Assembly (NCBI GenBank): GCA_022510725.1 | Contig: JAFLSW010000012.1 | Location: 1 to 56,702, forward strand | DNA from: Lachnospiraceae bacterium | GTDB lineage: Bacteria > Bacillota > Clostridia > Lachnospirales > Lachnospiraceae | Direction of reading: 5' to 3' | Length of the DNA: 56,702 nt | Shown here: piece after piece, positions 1 through 9,881 of the stretch | How positions within the stretch are numbered: the stretch's first letter is position 1 | How the letters are laid out: each line of letters starts with the position of its first letter | Position numbers and translations under genes: made by a program | The notes under the pieces: generated by a model | The model's input: the letters and a program-made list of their open reading frames with translations, nothing else | Database searches by the model: none | Told to the model about the DNA's origin: nothing

Positions 1-2341
1 GATCCAGATCTTCTTTTATCTTCACAAAAGCATGGGCAAACTCCGGCTCTTCTCCTGAAGCGTTCTTATATGTTTCCCCGTTGATATAAACATAATTATA
101 AACAAAGTTTTCGCAAACACCGCTGACAGTACAGGTAAAAGTATGCATATCCTCATCCCGAAAGGTCAGCACATCCCCTACCTCAATGCCATATCTTTCA
201 GAAAGCTTTCGGCAAAGCACCGCTTCTCCTTTTTCGGGGTAAGCAATGGCTTCTCCCTCCGGCGTATGCAGATCCAAAAATGCATCCAACCCTTCCGTAG
301 TTTCCGGCACCACCAAGGTACACTCTTTATCCCCTTGATCTGTTGCCAGCTGCACCGCTTCTTCCCTTACGCACAAAAGATCATCAGATACCTCTCCGAT
401 CTCCTCCCGGAATGCTTCCTGCCCTGTAATGTTTAAGCCTTTATCAAAAGAAACCAGGGCATCATAGGTCTGGATTTCATCATACTGCTCCCCTACGGTT
501 CCGCTGATGGAATCTTTGATACCAAAGCCCGTCACCAAAAGTGCCGTACATCCGCTGATGCCGACGATCATCATAAAGAACCGCTTTTTGTAACGGAACA
601 GATTGCGGACAGAAACCTTTTGCAGAAACTTTAACCTGTTCCAGATAAATCCAACTCGCTCCAACAAAATACGCTTACCGCTTTTAGGCGCTTTGGGACG
701 GATCAATGCAGCCGGAGATGACTTTAACTCTGACCGACAGGTAAAATAAGTCGCCCCTACAGAACACAAAAGAGCTGCTGCCATGGATACAAGAAACAAA
801 GGGATATCAAATAGATATTCTATATCCGCAAAGCCATACATCATATCATAAGCAAACCAGATGACCTTGGGAAACAGATAGCTCCCTCCCGTAAATCCGA
901 CAATACCGCCCAAAACCGCTGCGCTTAAGGCATAGAAAATATAGTTCCACATGACTCTGCCATCACTGTATCCCAATGCCTTCAGCACCCCGATCTGAGT
1001 ACGCTGTTCCTCCACCATACGATTCATGGTGGTCATGCATACAAGGGCAGCAACCAAAAAGAAAAACAAAGGAAATACTGTGGAGATGGAACGGACAATA
1101 TCGGAATCGCTTTCAAAACAGACATAACCCACATTGCTGTCTCTTCCCAACACAAAGCTGTCAGGCTCTTCAATATCCGCTATTTCTTCTTCTGCATCCG
1201 CTATTTCTTTTTCCGCATCCGCTATTTCTTCTTCGAATTCTTTTTTAGAGTCTTCATATTCTTCCCATCCCTCTGCAAGCTCTTCTCTGGCATTCTCTAT
1301 TTCTTTTCTGGCACTTCTGATCTGGGCTCTGCCGTTTTGAATAGCTGCTACCGCTTCAGGAGGGCGCATTTCTTCGGGAATGGCAGACAGATTTCGCTCC
1401 TGGGCATTTAACTCCCGCTCTTTGGAATCCAGCTTGCTCTCATTTTCATTCAGTTCTTCCTCTGCCGATACCAACTCATCGTAAGCGTCAGCTAACTCCT
1501 TTTCGGCATCCGCTTTTTTCTCCCGCAGTTCTTCTCTGGCATCTTCCACTTCTGCCTCGGCATCTGCCACAATAGAATCATACCGACGATATGCCAAAGA
1601 TTCACATACTTCTTCCATTTCTCCTTCTTTGGCTTCGATCATCTCATCATATTCATCAGAAAACAGTTCTTCCTGCTGCTTTAAGGTCACAAATACCTCT
1701 GAATAATATTCTGCTGTAAAACCACCTATGGGCATATATACAAAACCGCTCACCTTGCCGCTGCCCAGACTGGAAGTCCCTCTTTCATAGTTAAGATAGT
1801 AGGGAGAATCCACAATGCCCACTACGGTATATTCCTCATAGGTAAAAGCCTCTAGGGTATCCTCTGTATTGGTTTCTTTTAAAGATAAAGTATCCCCTAC
1901 TGCAAAGTCCGTCAGTCCCGTCAGGCTGAGAGCTCTTCTGTCTATCAGACATTCTCGATCTGTTTCCGGCATACGCCCTTCCAAGAGCACTACCTTATTG
2001 ACATCCTTCGTCAGGGAATGGGCTTTTAAAACATAGCTTTCTCCGGTATCCGTTACAATAATAAAATCTTCCCATACAGCACCTTCTGCCGTTTCAACAT
2101 CTTCATCTTCCAAAAGCTTTTCCACATCTTCTTCTTCAAATCCAAGGGTATGAAGAAGGCGGAAATCATATAAGGCATTTTCTTTTATGTATTTGTCTCC
2201 TGCTTCGATCATGCCCGGCGTAGTCACCCGCAATCCGGCAAAGAAACCCACACCTAACGCCACAATGGCAAAAATTGCCAGATGCCTGCCCAGACTGCTT
2301 CTTATTTCACGAAACATGGTCTTATTCATACAATTTTTCAT
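1..2341 (-). CDS. ABC transporter permease, FtsX/MacB type (3' part beyond window)
   Basis: I translated this from the minus strand: it is open from an ATG at 2341 to the window edge, giving 780 residues without a stop. A GGTGA ribosome site lies 5 bases upstream. A transmembrane segment follows the short N-terminus (about residues 16-40). A long extracytoplasmic region with a charged coiled coil (about residues 227-385, with repeated EIADAE units) follows. Then come hydrophobic segments of an FtsX domain around residues 400-540, containing the typical phrase IGVLKALGYSDGRVM, and the start of a second half after about 575 (VSVRNLFRYKKRFFMMIVG). Such permeases work with a MacB/LolD-like ATPase in lipoprotein handling, peptide export or envelope stress; the ATPase is not in the window. 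Family assignment is firm, substrate unknown. Confidence 0.85.
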   Translation of the reverse strand, partial: MKNCMNKTMFREIRSSLGRHLAIFAIVALGVGFFAGLRVTTPGMIEAGDKYIKENALYDFRLLHTLGFEEEDVEKLLEDEDVETAEGAVWEDFIIVTDTGESYVLKAHSLTKDVNKVVLLEGRMPETDRECLIDRRALSLTGLTDFAVGDTLSLKETNTEDTLEAFTYEEYTVVGIVDSPYYLNYERGTSSLGSGKVSGFVYMPIGGFTAEYYSEVFVTLKQQEELFSDEYDEMIEAKEGEMEEVCESLAYRRYDSIVADAEAEVEDAREELREKKADAEKELADAYDELVSAEEELNENESKLDSKERELNAQERNLSAIPEEMRPPEAVAAIQNGRAQIRSARKEIENAREELAEGWEEYEDSKKEFEEEIADAEKEIADAEEEIADIEEPDSFVLGRDSNVGYVCFESDSDIVRSISTVFPLFFFLVAALVCMTTMNRMVEEQRTQIGVLKALGYSDGRVMWNYIFYALSAAVLGGIVGFTGGSYLFPKVIWFAYDMMYGFADIEYLFDIPLFLVSMAAALLCSVGATYFTCRSELKSSPAALIRPKAPKSGKRILLERVGFIWNRLKFLQKVSVRNLFRYKKRFFMMIVGISGCTALLVTGFGIKDSISGTVGEQYDEIQTYDALVSFDKGLNITGQEAFREEIGEVSDDLLCVREEAVQLATDQGDKECTLVVPETTEGLDAFLDLHTPEGEAIAYPEKGEAVLCRKLSERYGIEVGDVLTFRDEDMHTFTCTVSGVCENFVYNYVYINGETYKNASGEEPEFAHAFVKIKEDLD

Positions 2342-2406
2342 GTAATTCACCTATCATTCTGTCAAAATCAAAATCATACACTTATCCATAGTATCACAAA
2401 ATAGAA

Positions 2407-2433
2407 AAAAATGGAGTATTTCACCCCATTTTT
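2407..2433 (-). terminator. Likely rho-independent terminator downstream of spoVT
   Basis: AAAAATGG (2407-2414) pairs with CCATTTTT (2426-2433). Read on the minus strand the hairpin lies just past the spoVT stop and ends in a run of T. The stem is AT-rich, so strength is uncertain. Confidence 0.5.
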
Positions 2434-2455
2434 CATTTTTATTTTTTATTTTACA

Positions 2456-3001
2456 TTACTGTTCCATCTGCCTCCCCAGAAAGGCTGCTGCAGACTGGGC
2501 CAGTTTCTTTTCTACTTCTCCCATTTTGCTTTTTTCCTCTGTTTCCAAAAGGATCACAGCACCGATCACATCTCCTTCACAAATGATGGGGGCGATCATT
2601 TCCTGCTCATAAGCATTTTGGATCTCCGAAGCAATCTCCAAAAATTGCTTTTCTCCTTTTCCTGCTAAAATGGTCTCCCGGCGTTCCAGTGCATCTTCTA
2701 AATGTCTGCTTAAGCCTTTTCCGCTAAAAGCCTTTCCGCCGCCTGCAGTTGCAATGATCTGATCCCTATCGGCAATCAAGGCGACTTTTCCCGAGACTTG
2801 TGCCAGGCTCTCTGCATATTGCTTGGCAAAGGAACTCATTTCACCGATGGGGGAGTACTTTTTTAAAATGATCTCTCCTTCTCTTCCGGTAAAAATTTCC
2901 AGCGGATCGCTTTCCCTGATCCGAAGGGTTCTTCTGATTTCTTTTGGAATCACGATTCTTCCCAAATCGTCAATTCTTCTGACTATCCCTGTGGCTTTCA
3001 T
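2456..3001 (-). CDS. spoVT: Stage V sporulation protein T (AbrB-like regulator with GAF domain)
   Basis: 181 residues, close to the usual 178 of SpoVT. The N-terminus MKATGIVRRIDDLGRIVIPK is a typical SpoVT/AbrB swapped-hairpin DNA-binding domain, and the C-terminal two thirds fits the SpoVT GAF-like domain. In the family it is a forespore transcription factor that tunes late sporulation genes. The start at 3001 is preferred over one nine codons upstream because GGAGG precedes it at 9 bases and the family begins there. It follows the histidine kinase gene by 92 bases. Its presence is direct evidence for a spore former. Confidence 0.93.
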   Translation of the reverse strand: MKATGIVRRIDDLGRIVIPKEIRRTLRIRESDPLEIFTGREGEIILKKYSPIGEMSSFAKQYAESLAQVSGKVALIADRDQIIATAGGGKAFSGKGLSRHLEDALERRETILAGKGEKQFLEIASEIQNAYEQEMIAPIICEGDVIGAVILLETEEKSKMGEVEKKLAQSAAAFLGRQMEQ

Positions 3002-3093
3002 ATTATAATTCCTCCATTTATCATACATAGTGTTTTACAATCGTGGTACTATTATTTGTAAATGAAGGGATTTTATACCTTGAATTTTTATTG

Positions 3094-5712
3094 TCAAAAA
3101 TGACTTTCTTCCAAGACTTTTATGACTTTTTTATATTCTTCCATAAAGGTATGGAATTCATCCCGGATATATTGATGATCTCCCGCTTTTCCTGCCTTTT
3201 CATGTGCCAAAGCCAGTTTGGAAATATCATTTGCTCCAATGGAAGCGGAAGCACTTTTTAAGGCATGGATCAATATGGTATAGCGCTCAAAATCCTCCTC
3301 TTTCAGTGCTCTCAGAAGCTTTTCCTGTTGATCGAGTGCGCTTTCTCTATAAACACTTAAAATTTCTTTATAGGCCTCTTTATCTCCGCAGATCCTTAAT
3401 CCGGCATCCACATCAAATCCGGCGGCAAGCAGCCCGGAAAATTCCGGATCGATCCCTTTTTCCTCCCACTTTGTATCTTGCGCTTCTTCCTCGGACGCTT
3501 CATCATCCGGATTGCCGAATTTTATCAGGATTTTTTCCATATCATCCAGTTCTATGGGTTTGCTTAAATAATCATCAAAACCAAGAGAGAGCATTTCTTC
3601 TCTTACGCCCACTATGGCATTGGCCGTCAAGGCCACCACAGGCAGATCATGATAGTTCTCACCCATACTTCTTATATTTTTCAAGGTTGCCATGCCATCC
3701 ATTTCCGGCATCATTTGATCCAAAAAGACAATGTCATAGTTCTTTTCTTGAATCAGTTCCAGAGCCTCTTTTCCGGAAGATGCCACATCCACTTGAATGC
3801 CATAATGTTTAAGAAGCCCTGATGCCACCTTCAGGTTGACCAGATTATCATCTACAGCCAAAACGAGCATATCCTTAAACTGTATCGTCTTCTTTTCTTT
3901 TTTCTCTTCCGTTTGATCATCCTTTAACTGTCCCAGCATATCCTTAGCATCTTCATCATTAGAGCCGCTATATTCTTCACTGGGTCTTTCACCCAGTATC
4001 TCCTGCCATATTTTGACACGGAACAAACTTCCCTTGCCATAGGTGCTTTCCACTTCTACAAAACCGTCCATCATTTCCGCCATGCTTTTCACAATGGCAA
4101 GTCCCAGGCCGGTTCCTTCCACCCCATAGTTTTTTTGTCCATCGGACTGTTCAAATTTCCTAAAGATCCGCTCTTTATCCTCCTCTTTGATGCCGATACC
4201 GGTATCTTTCACCGTAATCTCCAGTAATGCTTTTCCGTCTTTTCGCTCTGCTTCCCTCAGTTTAAGTAGTATGTAACCTTCCCTGGTATATTTTAAGGCA
4301 TTAGACAATAGATTGAGCATGATCTCTTTGACTCGCATGCCATCGCCTTTCAGCAGACTTGGCATCCCTCTTTCCATCCTGAATCGTAAGGTCAGATTTT
4401 TCTCCTCTGCCTGAGGAAGCACTTCGGAAATCACTTCCCGGACCAAAGACTTCATGCTGTATTCGATATTCACCAGCTGCATCTTGCCCGATTCGATCTT
4501 GGAAATATCCAGGATCTCATTGATCAGATTCAGCAAGGTCTTGGAGGATTCCCGGATATTTTCTACATATTCTGACAGCTTCCCTTCCGGTTCCAGCTTC
4601 AGACACAGATCAGAAAAACCGATAATGGCATTCATCGGCGTACGGATTTCATGGGACATATGTGCCAGGAAGGAAGATTTGGCAATGGTGGCCTTTTCCG
4701 CTTCATGGCGCAGCCTTATCATTTCTTCTGCATACTCGTTTACAAAGGTCATGTCCAAAATCCAGGCAACATAACCTCGTATGGCACCGGAATGACTTTC
4801 GTCCGTTATCTGAGAAATGCGGATCTCATAATTCCTTCCGCCCACAGTAATAACATCCTCTCTCTTATGATCGGAAAAAAGACTTTTGATCAAGCCACTG
4901 TCGGCTTCCCCTTCCAGGGCAGGGATGATCTGCTTTGCCATGGCATTGGCAAATAAAAGGTTTTCATTGTTATCCACTACGATCAAGCCTTCTGAAGTGT
5001 TTTCTATGATCTGCTCCTTTACTAACTGCATGGTATCTAAAAGCCCGTATTTCACCACATTGATGGTAATCAGGGCACAAGATGTAACGATACCCAAGGG
5101 AACCGGATCAAAGTTGGACAAAACGCCCAGCAGATACAGTACCAAAAGGCAGGCCGGTACAAATCCTGCGACAGTAAGCAAAACAAGTCTCTTTCGTTCA
5201 ATCCCCCTGCGCTTTATCATTTCGTAGGATGAGAGGATCACATACCATAAAAGCAGGCACACCATGACAGCCATAAACATCCAATAGCAGATGCCTCTGT
5301 CAAATGCTGTATGGGCAAACAATCCTTCTTCCGTCCAACGCACATTTTTATAGTACAACTCGTGATGGTCAAAGGTCATAATGATCCCTAACAGTACGGT
5401 ATTAAAAATGAAAAGTACAGTAAAGATTTCCTTTGGTATGTTGGCCTTGCAGTAAGAAGCAAGAAATATCAAAAAGAACAGCATCACAAAAGACTTGCCC
5501 AAATAGCCGAATTTAATAGCTACTTTTGCCGCCTCTAAGGATGTGGTATTGATCTCCAGCGTATAAGACAAAATACTGACAAATGCACAACCACAGGTGA
5601 TCATCAGTATATTCTGGCTTTCAGATGCATTCTGCTTTGCCACAGTGACCAGGGTTGCAAATCCCACCAGAACACCTATGATTAATACGATATTCAACAT
5701 CGAATATACCAT
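3094..5712 (-). CDS. Hybrid sensor histidine kinase: 7TM input, PAS, HisKA, ATPase, receiver, HPt
   Basis: 872 residues. About seven hydrophobic segments fill residues 1-225 (histidine-kinase N-terminal 7TM type), followed by a PAS-like region (about 235-330). The HisKA phosphoacceptor is in SHEIRTP near residue 354, and the ATPase N and G boxes include DTGIGI and GTGLGLAI. A receiver follows with the phosphoacceptor aspartate in FLDQMMPEMDG near residue 663. A C-terminal HPt domain has a candidate histidine in HALKSASASIGA near residue 812. This is a full internal phosphorelay; no response regulator gene is adjacent. AAGGAG precedes the ATG. The gene sits 27 bases downstream of the small cysteine protein at 5740-5958, probably in one transcript with mfd. 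The signal is unknown. Confidence 0.9.
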   Translation of the reverse strand: MVYSMLNIVLIIGVLVGFATLVTVAKQNASESQNILMITCGCAFVSILSYTLEINTTSLEAAKVAIKFGYLGKSFVMLFFLIFLASYCKANIPKEIFTVLFIFNTVLLGIIMTFDHHELYYKNVRWTEEGLFAHTAFDRGICYWMFMAVMVCLLLWYVILSSYEMIKRRGIERKRLVLLTVAGFVPACLLVLYLLGVLSNFDPVPLGIVTSCALITINVVKYGLLDTMQLVKEQIIENTSEGLIVVDNNENLLFANAMAKQIIPALEGEADSGLIKSLFSDHKREDVITVGGRNYEIRISQITDESHSGAIRGYVAWILDMTFVNEYAEEMIRLRHEAEKATIAKSSFLAHMSHEIRTPMNAIIGFSDLCLKLEPEGKLSEYVENIRESSKTLLNLINEILDISKIESGKMQLVNIEYSMKSLVREVISEVLPQAEEKNLTLRFRMERGMPSLLKGDGMRVKEIMLNLLSNALKYTREGYILLKLREAERKDGKALLEITVKDTGIGIKEEDKERIFRKFEQSDGQKNYGVEGTGLGLAIVKSMAEMMDGFVEVESTYGKGSLFRVKIWQEILGERPSEEYSGSNDEDAKDMLGQLKDDQTEEKKEKKTIQFKDMLVLAVDDNLVNLKVASGLLKHYGIQVDVASSGKEALELIQEKNYDIVFLDQMMPEMDGMATLKNIRSMGENYHDLPVVALTANAIVGVREEMLSLGFDDYLSKPIELDDMEKILIKFGNPDDEASEEEAQDTKWEEKGIDPEFSGLLAAGFDVDAGLRICGDKEAYKEILSVYRESALDQQEKLLRALKEEDFERYTILIHALKSASASIGANDISKLALAHEKAGKAGDHQYIRDEFHTFMEEYKKVIKVLEESHF

Positions 5713-5739
5713 CTTTTCTCTCCTTGTGAAACTTTCCTG

Positions 5740-5958
5740 TTATGATCGGTCCGCTGCACCATGACTGATATCTGTGTACATATCTAAAAGAGCCACCGTT
5801 TCACTTGCAGGCCTGCCATACATATGACAGCATCCATGATCCACCTGCTTTGCTTCTTCGGCCTTTTCGTCCACCTGCACGCTGATCCGGGCTACACCCT
5901 GTCCCGTTTCACGATCCAAATGTTTTAAGATCTCATCGATCATTTCTTTTTCATCCAT
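5740..5958 (-). CDS. Small cysteine-containing protein, paralogue of the PFL-operon small protein
   Basis: 72 residues from the second of two adjacent ATGs, which is 7 bases from GGAGG (the first, at 5961, is only 4 bases away). No function is recognised from family knowledge. By eye it aligns from its start with the 67-residue protein at 42420-42623: both begin MDE..MI, then a leucine-aspartate pair, alternating valines ending in VDE.A, K.V, and a glycine-cysteine cluster (here GCC). The part around residues 10-30 also resembles the N-terminal part of the glycyl-radical domain at 42655-42897. It overlaps the upstream 126 aa gene by the stop/start and precedes the histidine kinase by 27 bases. 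A redox-related or kinase-accessory role is only inference. Confidence 0.75.
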   Translation of the reverse strand: MDEKEMIDEILKHLDRETGQGVARISVQVDEKAEEAKQVDHGCCHMYGRPASETVALLDMYTDISHGAADRS

Positions 5959-6338
5959 CATTCCGCCTCCCTGGCTGACTCCGTCTTCTCTTTTCCATAC
6001 AAAATTCCCCTGACATGCTCCTGCAAAAAGGCTATGGCACTTTTTGCATCATCCGGCCAGTTGACCCTAAGGACAAATTCCTCTTCCTGTTTTGTCACGA
6101 CTACAAGATAATGCTCATGTACGGGCACATCCCCATATTCTCCAATAGATACCCGCTCATAAACCCGTTCACATTGTTCATAGGGAATCGCTCGCGCCCG
6201 AAATAACCCCTTATAAAAAAGATGTTTCTTACCCAGCCTTATTTCTCCAAATCGATCGGCACTATGAAGTTCTTCTTTCAGTTCATTTTGCTCCGGCAGT
6301 TCCAGGCAGGCTGCCTTAGAGAAAGGTACTATTTTCAT
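5958..6338 (-). CDS. Uncharacterised 126-residue cytoplasmic protein
   Basis: No family recognised. It is soluble and mixed alpha/beta in appearance, with no signal peptide, membrane segment or cysteine cluster (one Cys near residue 11 and one near 56). The middle reads like a beta-rich region (phrases such as HEHYLVVVTKQEEEFVLRV), and the C-terminus is charged and helical. It starts 18 bases after the mfd stop and its TGA overlaps the ATG of the next small gene, so it is probably translated as part of the pth-mfd operon. AGGAG lies about 13 bases upstream of the ATG, farther than usual. Confidence 0.75.
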   Translation of the reverse strand: MKIVPFSKAACLELPEQNELKEELHSADRFGEIRLGKKHLFYKGLFRARAIPYEQCERVYERVSIGEYGDVPVHEHYLVVVTKQEEEFVLRVNWPDDAKSAIAFLQEHVRGILYGKEKTESAREAE

Positions 6339-6356
6339 TTCTTTATTTTTCTCCTG

Positions 6357-9300
6357 TCAGATCAAATGCTTTTCCATGGCAGATACAATTTTTTCCACCG
6401 CTTCCAAAAGCATTTCTTCGTCTTTTTTATCAAAACCTGTAGGATAAAGTCTATAGGTGAAGGAGGGGATTCCCTTTATGGAAAAATGGAGTTTTTCTCC
6501 CATCTCCTTTAAGACCAGAGGAATGTTTTCCGCCTTAATATCCGCCTTGCTGTTCATGACGATCGTAATGCCGTCTTTTTTTCCTTTGATCTCTTCCACA
6601 TATAATCGATGGGCTCTTGCCCGGATCAGAGATATCTGAAGCAGGCTTTGTACGGTTTCCGGCAGGCTGCCGAAACGGTCCAGAAGCTCTGAACGCATAT
6701 CATCCAGTTCCTCGTCATTTTCAATGGCGGCGATCCTTTTGTATATATCCAGTTTTTGAAATTCGTTTAAAATATATTCTGCAGGAATAAAGGCATTGAT
6801 ATCCAGATCGATGGTAGTCTGGAAATCTTCTTTCGATTCAATGCCTTTTAACTTTTTAACCGCATCGTTTAACATCTTACAGTAAAGCTCATAACCTACC
6901 GCTTCCATATGGCCATGCTGCATTTTTCCGAGAAGGTTTCCTGCGCCTCTGATCTCCAGATCCTTCATGGCGATCTTATAGCCGCTTCCCAGATCCGTAA
7001 ATTCCTTAATGGCCTCCAGGCGTTTTTCCGCCACTTCTTTTAGCACTTTGTCCCTGCGGTACATTAAGAAGGCGTAGGCATTGCGGCTGCTCCTGCCTAC
7101 CCGCCCCCGCAGCTGGTAGAGTTGAGCCAGTCCCAGGCTGTCGGAATCATGAATGATCATAGTATTTACATTGGGAATATCGATTCCTGTTTCAATAATG
7201 GTCGTGGCTACCAATACATCGATCTCTCCGGATACAAATTCATACAGTATCTTTTCCAGTTCTGATTCCTTCATCTGTCCATGAGCATAAGCCACTGATG
7301 CATCCGGTATCAGTGCCTGCACCGCCGAAGCCACTTCCGCAATGGAATCCACCCGGTTATAAACATAGTACACCTGCCCGTTTCTGGCAAGTTCTCTGTT
7401 AATAGCTTCCCGTACCATTTCTTCATTATATTCCATCACATAGGTCTGGATGGGCATCCGATCTCCCGGTCCCTCTTCCAACACACTCATATCCCTGATC
7501 CCTACCAGACTCATGTGCAGAGTCCTGGGAATGGGGGTCGCTGTCAATGTCAATACATCTACGGTATTTTTCAGCTGCTTGATCTTTTCCTTGTGACTGA
7601 CACCAAAACGCTGTTCTTCGTCAATGATCAACAGTCCCAGATCTTTATAAGCTACATCCTTAGATAATACTCTATGGGTACCGATAACAATATCCACCAT
7701 ACCTTTTTTCAGTTCATTGATAGTGACCCGCTGCTCTGCTGCCGTCCTGAAACGGGACAGCATCTCAATGGTCACAGGATAATCCTTCATCCGCTGTTTA
7801 AAGGTATCATAATGCTGTTTTGCCAAAATGGTGGTGGGCACCAGATATACTACCTGCTTTCCTTCCTGCACCGCTTTAAATGCAGCCCGGATGGCAATCT
7901 CCGTTTTGCCAAATCCCACATCTCCACAGATCAGCCTATCCATGATCTTCCGGCTTTCCATATCTCTTTTGGTGGCCTCGATAGCAAGAAGCTGGTCCTC
8001 GGTCTCCTCATAGGGAAACAGTTCCTCAAATTCCTTTTGCCATATTGTATCCGCTCCGTAAGCATGACCTTCCTGATTGGCTCTTAAGGCATACAGCTCT
8101 ACCAATTCCTTTGCCACTTCACTGACAGCGCCTTTTACCTTCGTCTTGGTTTTTTCCCATTCCTGGGTTCCCAATTTATTTAACTTAGGCTTCCTGGCAT
8201 CTGCCGCAGCATATTTTTGAATCACATCAAAGCCGGTGGCACGCACATATAAAATGCCGCCGTCCCGATATGCGATCTTCATATAATCCTTAACTACATG
8301 GTCTATCTCAACTTTTTCTATCCCTTGATACACCCCAAGGCCATGGCTTTCATGGACCACATAATCTCCTACCTTTAGATCGGTAAAGTCCTGGATCTTC
8401 TGACCTTCGTAGCGTTTCTTTCGCTTTTTCTTCCGTTGTTTTACGCCAAAGATATCACTTTCCGTGATCAGGACAAATTTCAGGTGAGGATAAGCAAATC
8501 CCTTTAGCACCTGTCCATAGACAGACATGATCTGTCCTTCCCCCGGCACAGTCAAAGGATCTTCACTGTAAAAGCAGGACAACTCCCTGTCACGCAGTTC
8601 GTCCGATAAACGCTTAGCCCTGGTACGGGAAGGTGTTACCAACAATACCTTATAACCATTTTTCTGATAACGCTTTAATTCCTTGCACAACTCTTCAAAG
8701 CTATTGTGAAAGGACTCAATGCTTTTGGATGTAATATAATATTTCCTGCCTATATCCATACCGGGAGCTTTTCCATCCAGAGTGGAAATGCAGGCAAGGG
8801 ATCGTTTCTGCAAAAATGCTTTTATTTCAGCTGCCGGATATAGGATCTTAGTCTGACCGGGAAGAGTATATCCTTTTTCCAGCCGGTTCTTCATGCTTTC
8901 CTGAAACTCCAGTTCAATGGCATTGGTATGTTCTTCCACATGAAGAGGCTCATCAATAAAAAATACTGTTTCATCCGAAGGCAGAAGTTCCGGGAAAAAA
9001 ACTGTCTTATCACAAAAATAGTGGATATAACTATCCAGATTGACCAATCCCCCAAACTCTTCCATCTGCTCTTTAAGAGTCTCCATCTGATTGCGGACTC
9101 TTGTAGCAAGCTCCGGCTCATGGGCTTTCCGGAATTGCTCCTCCACTTCCTTTGCTTCTTTTTTGATCTTACTAAGGCCTTCTTCCTTTTGCTTGTTAGT
9201 TAAAAGAACCTCTGAAGCCGGATAAATCGTTACTTCTGTCAGCTGTTCCACGGAACGCTGGCTCAATACATCAAAGCTTCGGATAGAATCGATCTCATCC

Positions 9301-9881
9301 CCCCAAAGCTCAATACGATATGGATTTTCTTCGGTCAGATCAAATATATCAACGATGCCGCCCCGGAGAGAAAACTGTCCTCCTGCTTCCACCTGAGGCA
9401 CTCTCTCATATCCCATGGCAGTCAGCTTGATCGCCAGCGCTCTTTCATCAACGACACTTTCCTGATCAAGAGCAATGACATGATCCCGCAAAACCTCTAA
9501 AGGCATACAGGGTGCCATAAAAGCATCAAAGGTAGTGATCACGGTAACCGGTCCTTTTTCCAGAATCTTTCGGTACACATTTAACCTTTCTCTGGTTACC
9601 TTATTGCCATGGATATCCGCCTGAAAGAAAATAAAATCCTTTGCAGGAAAATACATCACATCCTTTGTATAAAAAGAAAAATCCTCATAAAGCTCTTTTG
9701 CCCGCTTATCGGAATATGTGGCAACCACCGTATAGGGAAAATGTTCGGAAAGCCCCCACATCATATGCACTTTTTGAGAATCCATACAGCCGGATATTCC
9801 TATTGTCTTCCCTTCCTGAAGGTTTTTTAACATTTCTTCAAAATCCGAAAGACCCTCTAAGCATTCCCGCAATACCTTCAC
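6357..9881 (-). CDS. mfd: Transcription-repair coupling factor Mfd
   Basis: 1174 residues, the normal length. Mfd displaces stalled RNA polymerase from DNA lesions and recruits UvrA. The UvrB-like N-terminal module is followed by the CarD-like polymerase-interaction domain (around residues 500-570, GDYVVHESHGLGVYQGI). Then come RecG-like motor domains with Walker A GDVGFGKTE near residue 655, the DEEQ box in LLIIDEEQRFG, and helicase motif VI QLRGRVGRS. The C-terminal TRCF domain ends the protein. It overlaps the pth stop by 4 bases, indicating translational coupling, and is followed at 18 bases by a small uncharacterised gene. Confidence 0.98.
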   Translation of the reverse strand: MKVLRECLEGLSDFEEMLKNLQEGKTIGISGCMDSQKVHMMWGLSEHFPYTVVATYSDKRAKELYEDFSFYTKDVMYFPAKDFIFFQADIHGNKVTRERLNVYRKILEKGPVTVITTFDAFMAPCMPLEVLRDHVIALDQESVVDERALAIKLTAMGYERVPQVEAGGQFSLRGGIVDIFDLTEENPYRIELWGDEIDSIRSFDVLSQRSVEQLTEVTIYPASEVLLTNKQKEEGLSKIKKEAKEVEEQFRKAHEPELATRVRNQMETLKEQMEEFGGLVNLDSYIHYFCDKTVFFPELLPSDETVFFIDEPLHVEEHTNAIELEFQESMKNRLEKGYTLPGQTKILYPAAEIKAFLQKRSLACISTLDGKAPGMDIGRKYYITSKSIESFHNSFEELCKELKRYQKNGYKVLLVTPSRTRAKRLSDELRDRELSCFYSEDPLTVPGEGQIMSVYGQVLKGFAYPHLKFVLITESDIFGVKQRKKKRKKRYEGQKIQDFTDLKVGDYVVHESHGLGVYQGIEKVEIDHVVKDYMKIAYRDGGILYVRATGFDVIQKYAAADARKPKLNKLGTQEWEKTKTKVKGAVSEVAKELVELYALRANQEGHAYGADTIWQKEFEELFPYEETEDQLLAIEATKRDMESRKIMDRLICGDVGFGKTEIAIRAAFKAVQEGKQVVYLVPTTILAKQHYDTFKQRMKDYPVTIEMLSRFRTAAEQRVTINELKKGMVDIVIGTHRVLSKDVAYKDLGLLIIDEEQRFGVSHKEKIKQLKNTVDVLTLTATPIPRTLHMSLVGIRDMSVLEEGPGDRMPIQTYVMEYNEEMVREAINRELARNGQVYYVYNRVDSIAEVASAVQALIPDASVAYAHGQMKESELEKILYEFVSGEIDVLVATTIIETGIDIPNVNTMIIHDSDSLGLAQLYQLRGRVGRSSRNAYAFLMYRRDKVLKEVAEKRLEAIKEFTDLGSGYKIAMKDLEIRGAGNLLGKMQHGHMEAVGYELYCKMLNDAVKKLKGIESKEDFQTTIDLDINAFIPAEYILNEFQKLDIYKRIAAIENDEELDDMRSELLDRFGSLPETVQSLLQISLIRARAHRLYVEEIKGKKDGITIVMNSKADIKAENIPLVLKEMGEKLHFSIKGIPSFTYRLYPTGFDKKDEEMLLEAVEKIVSAMEKHLI

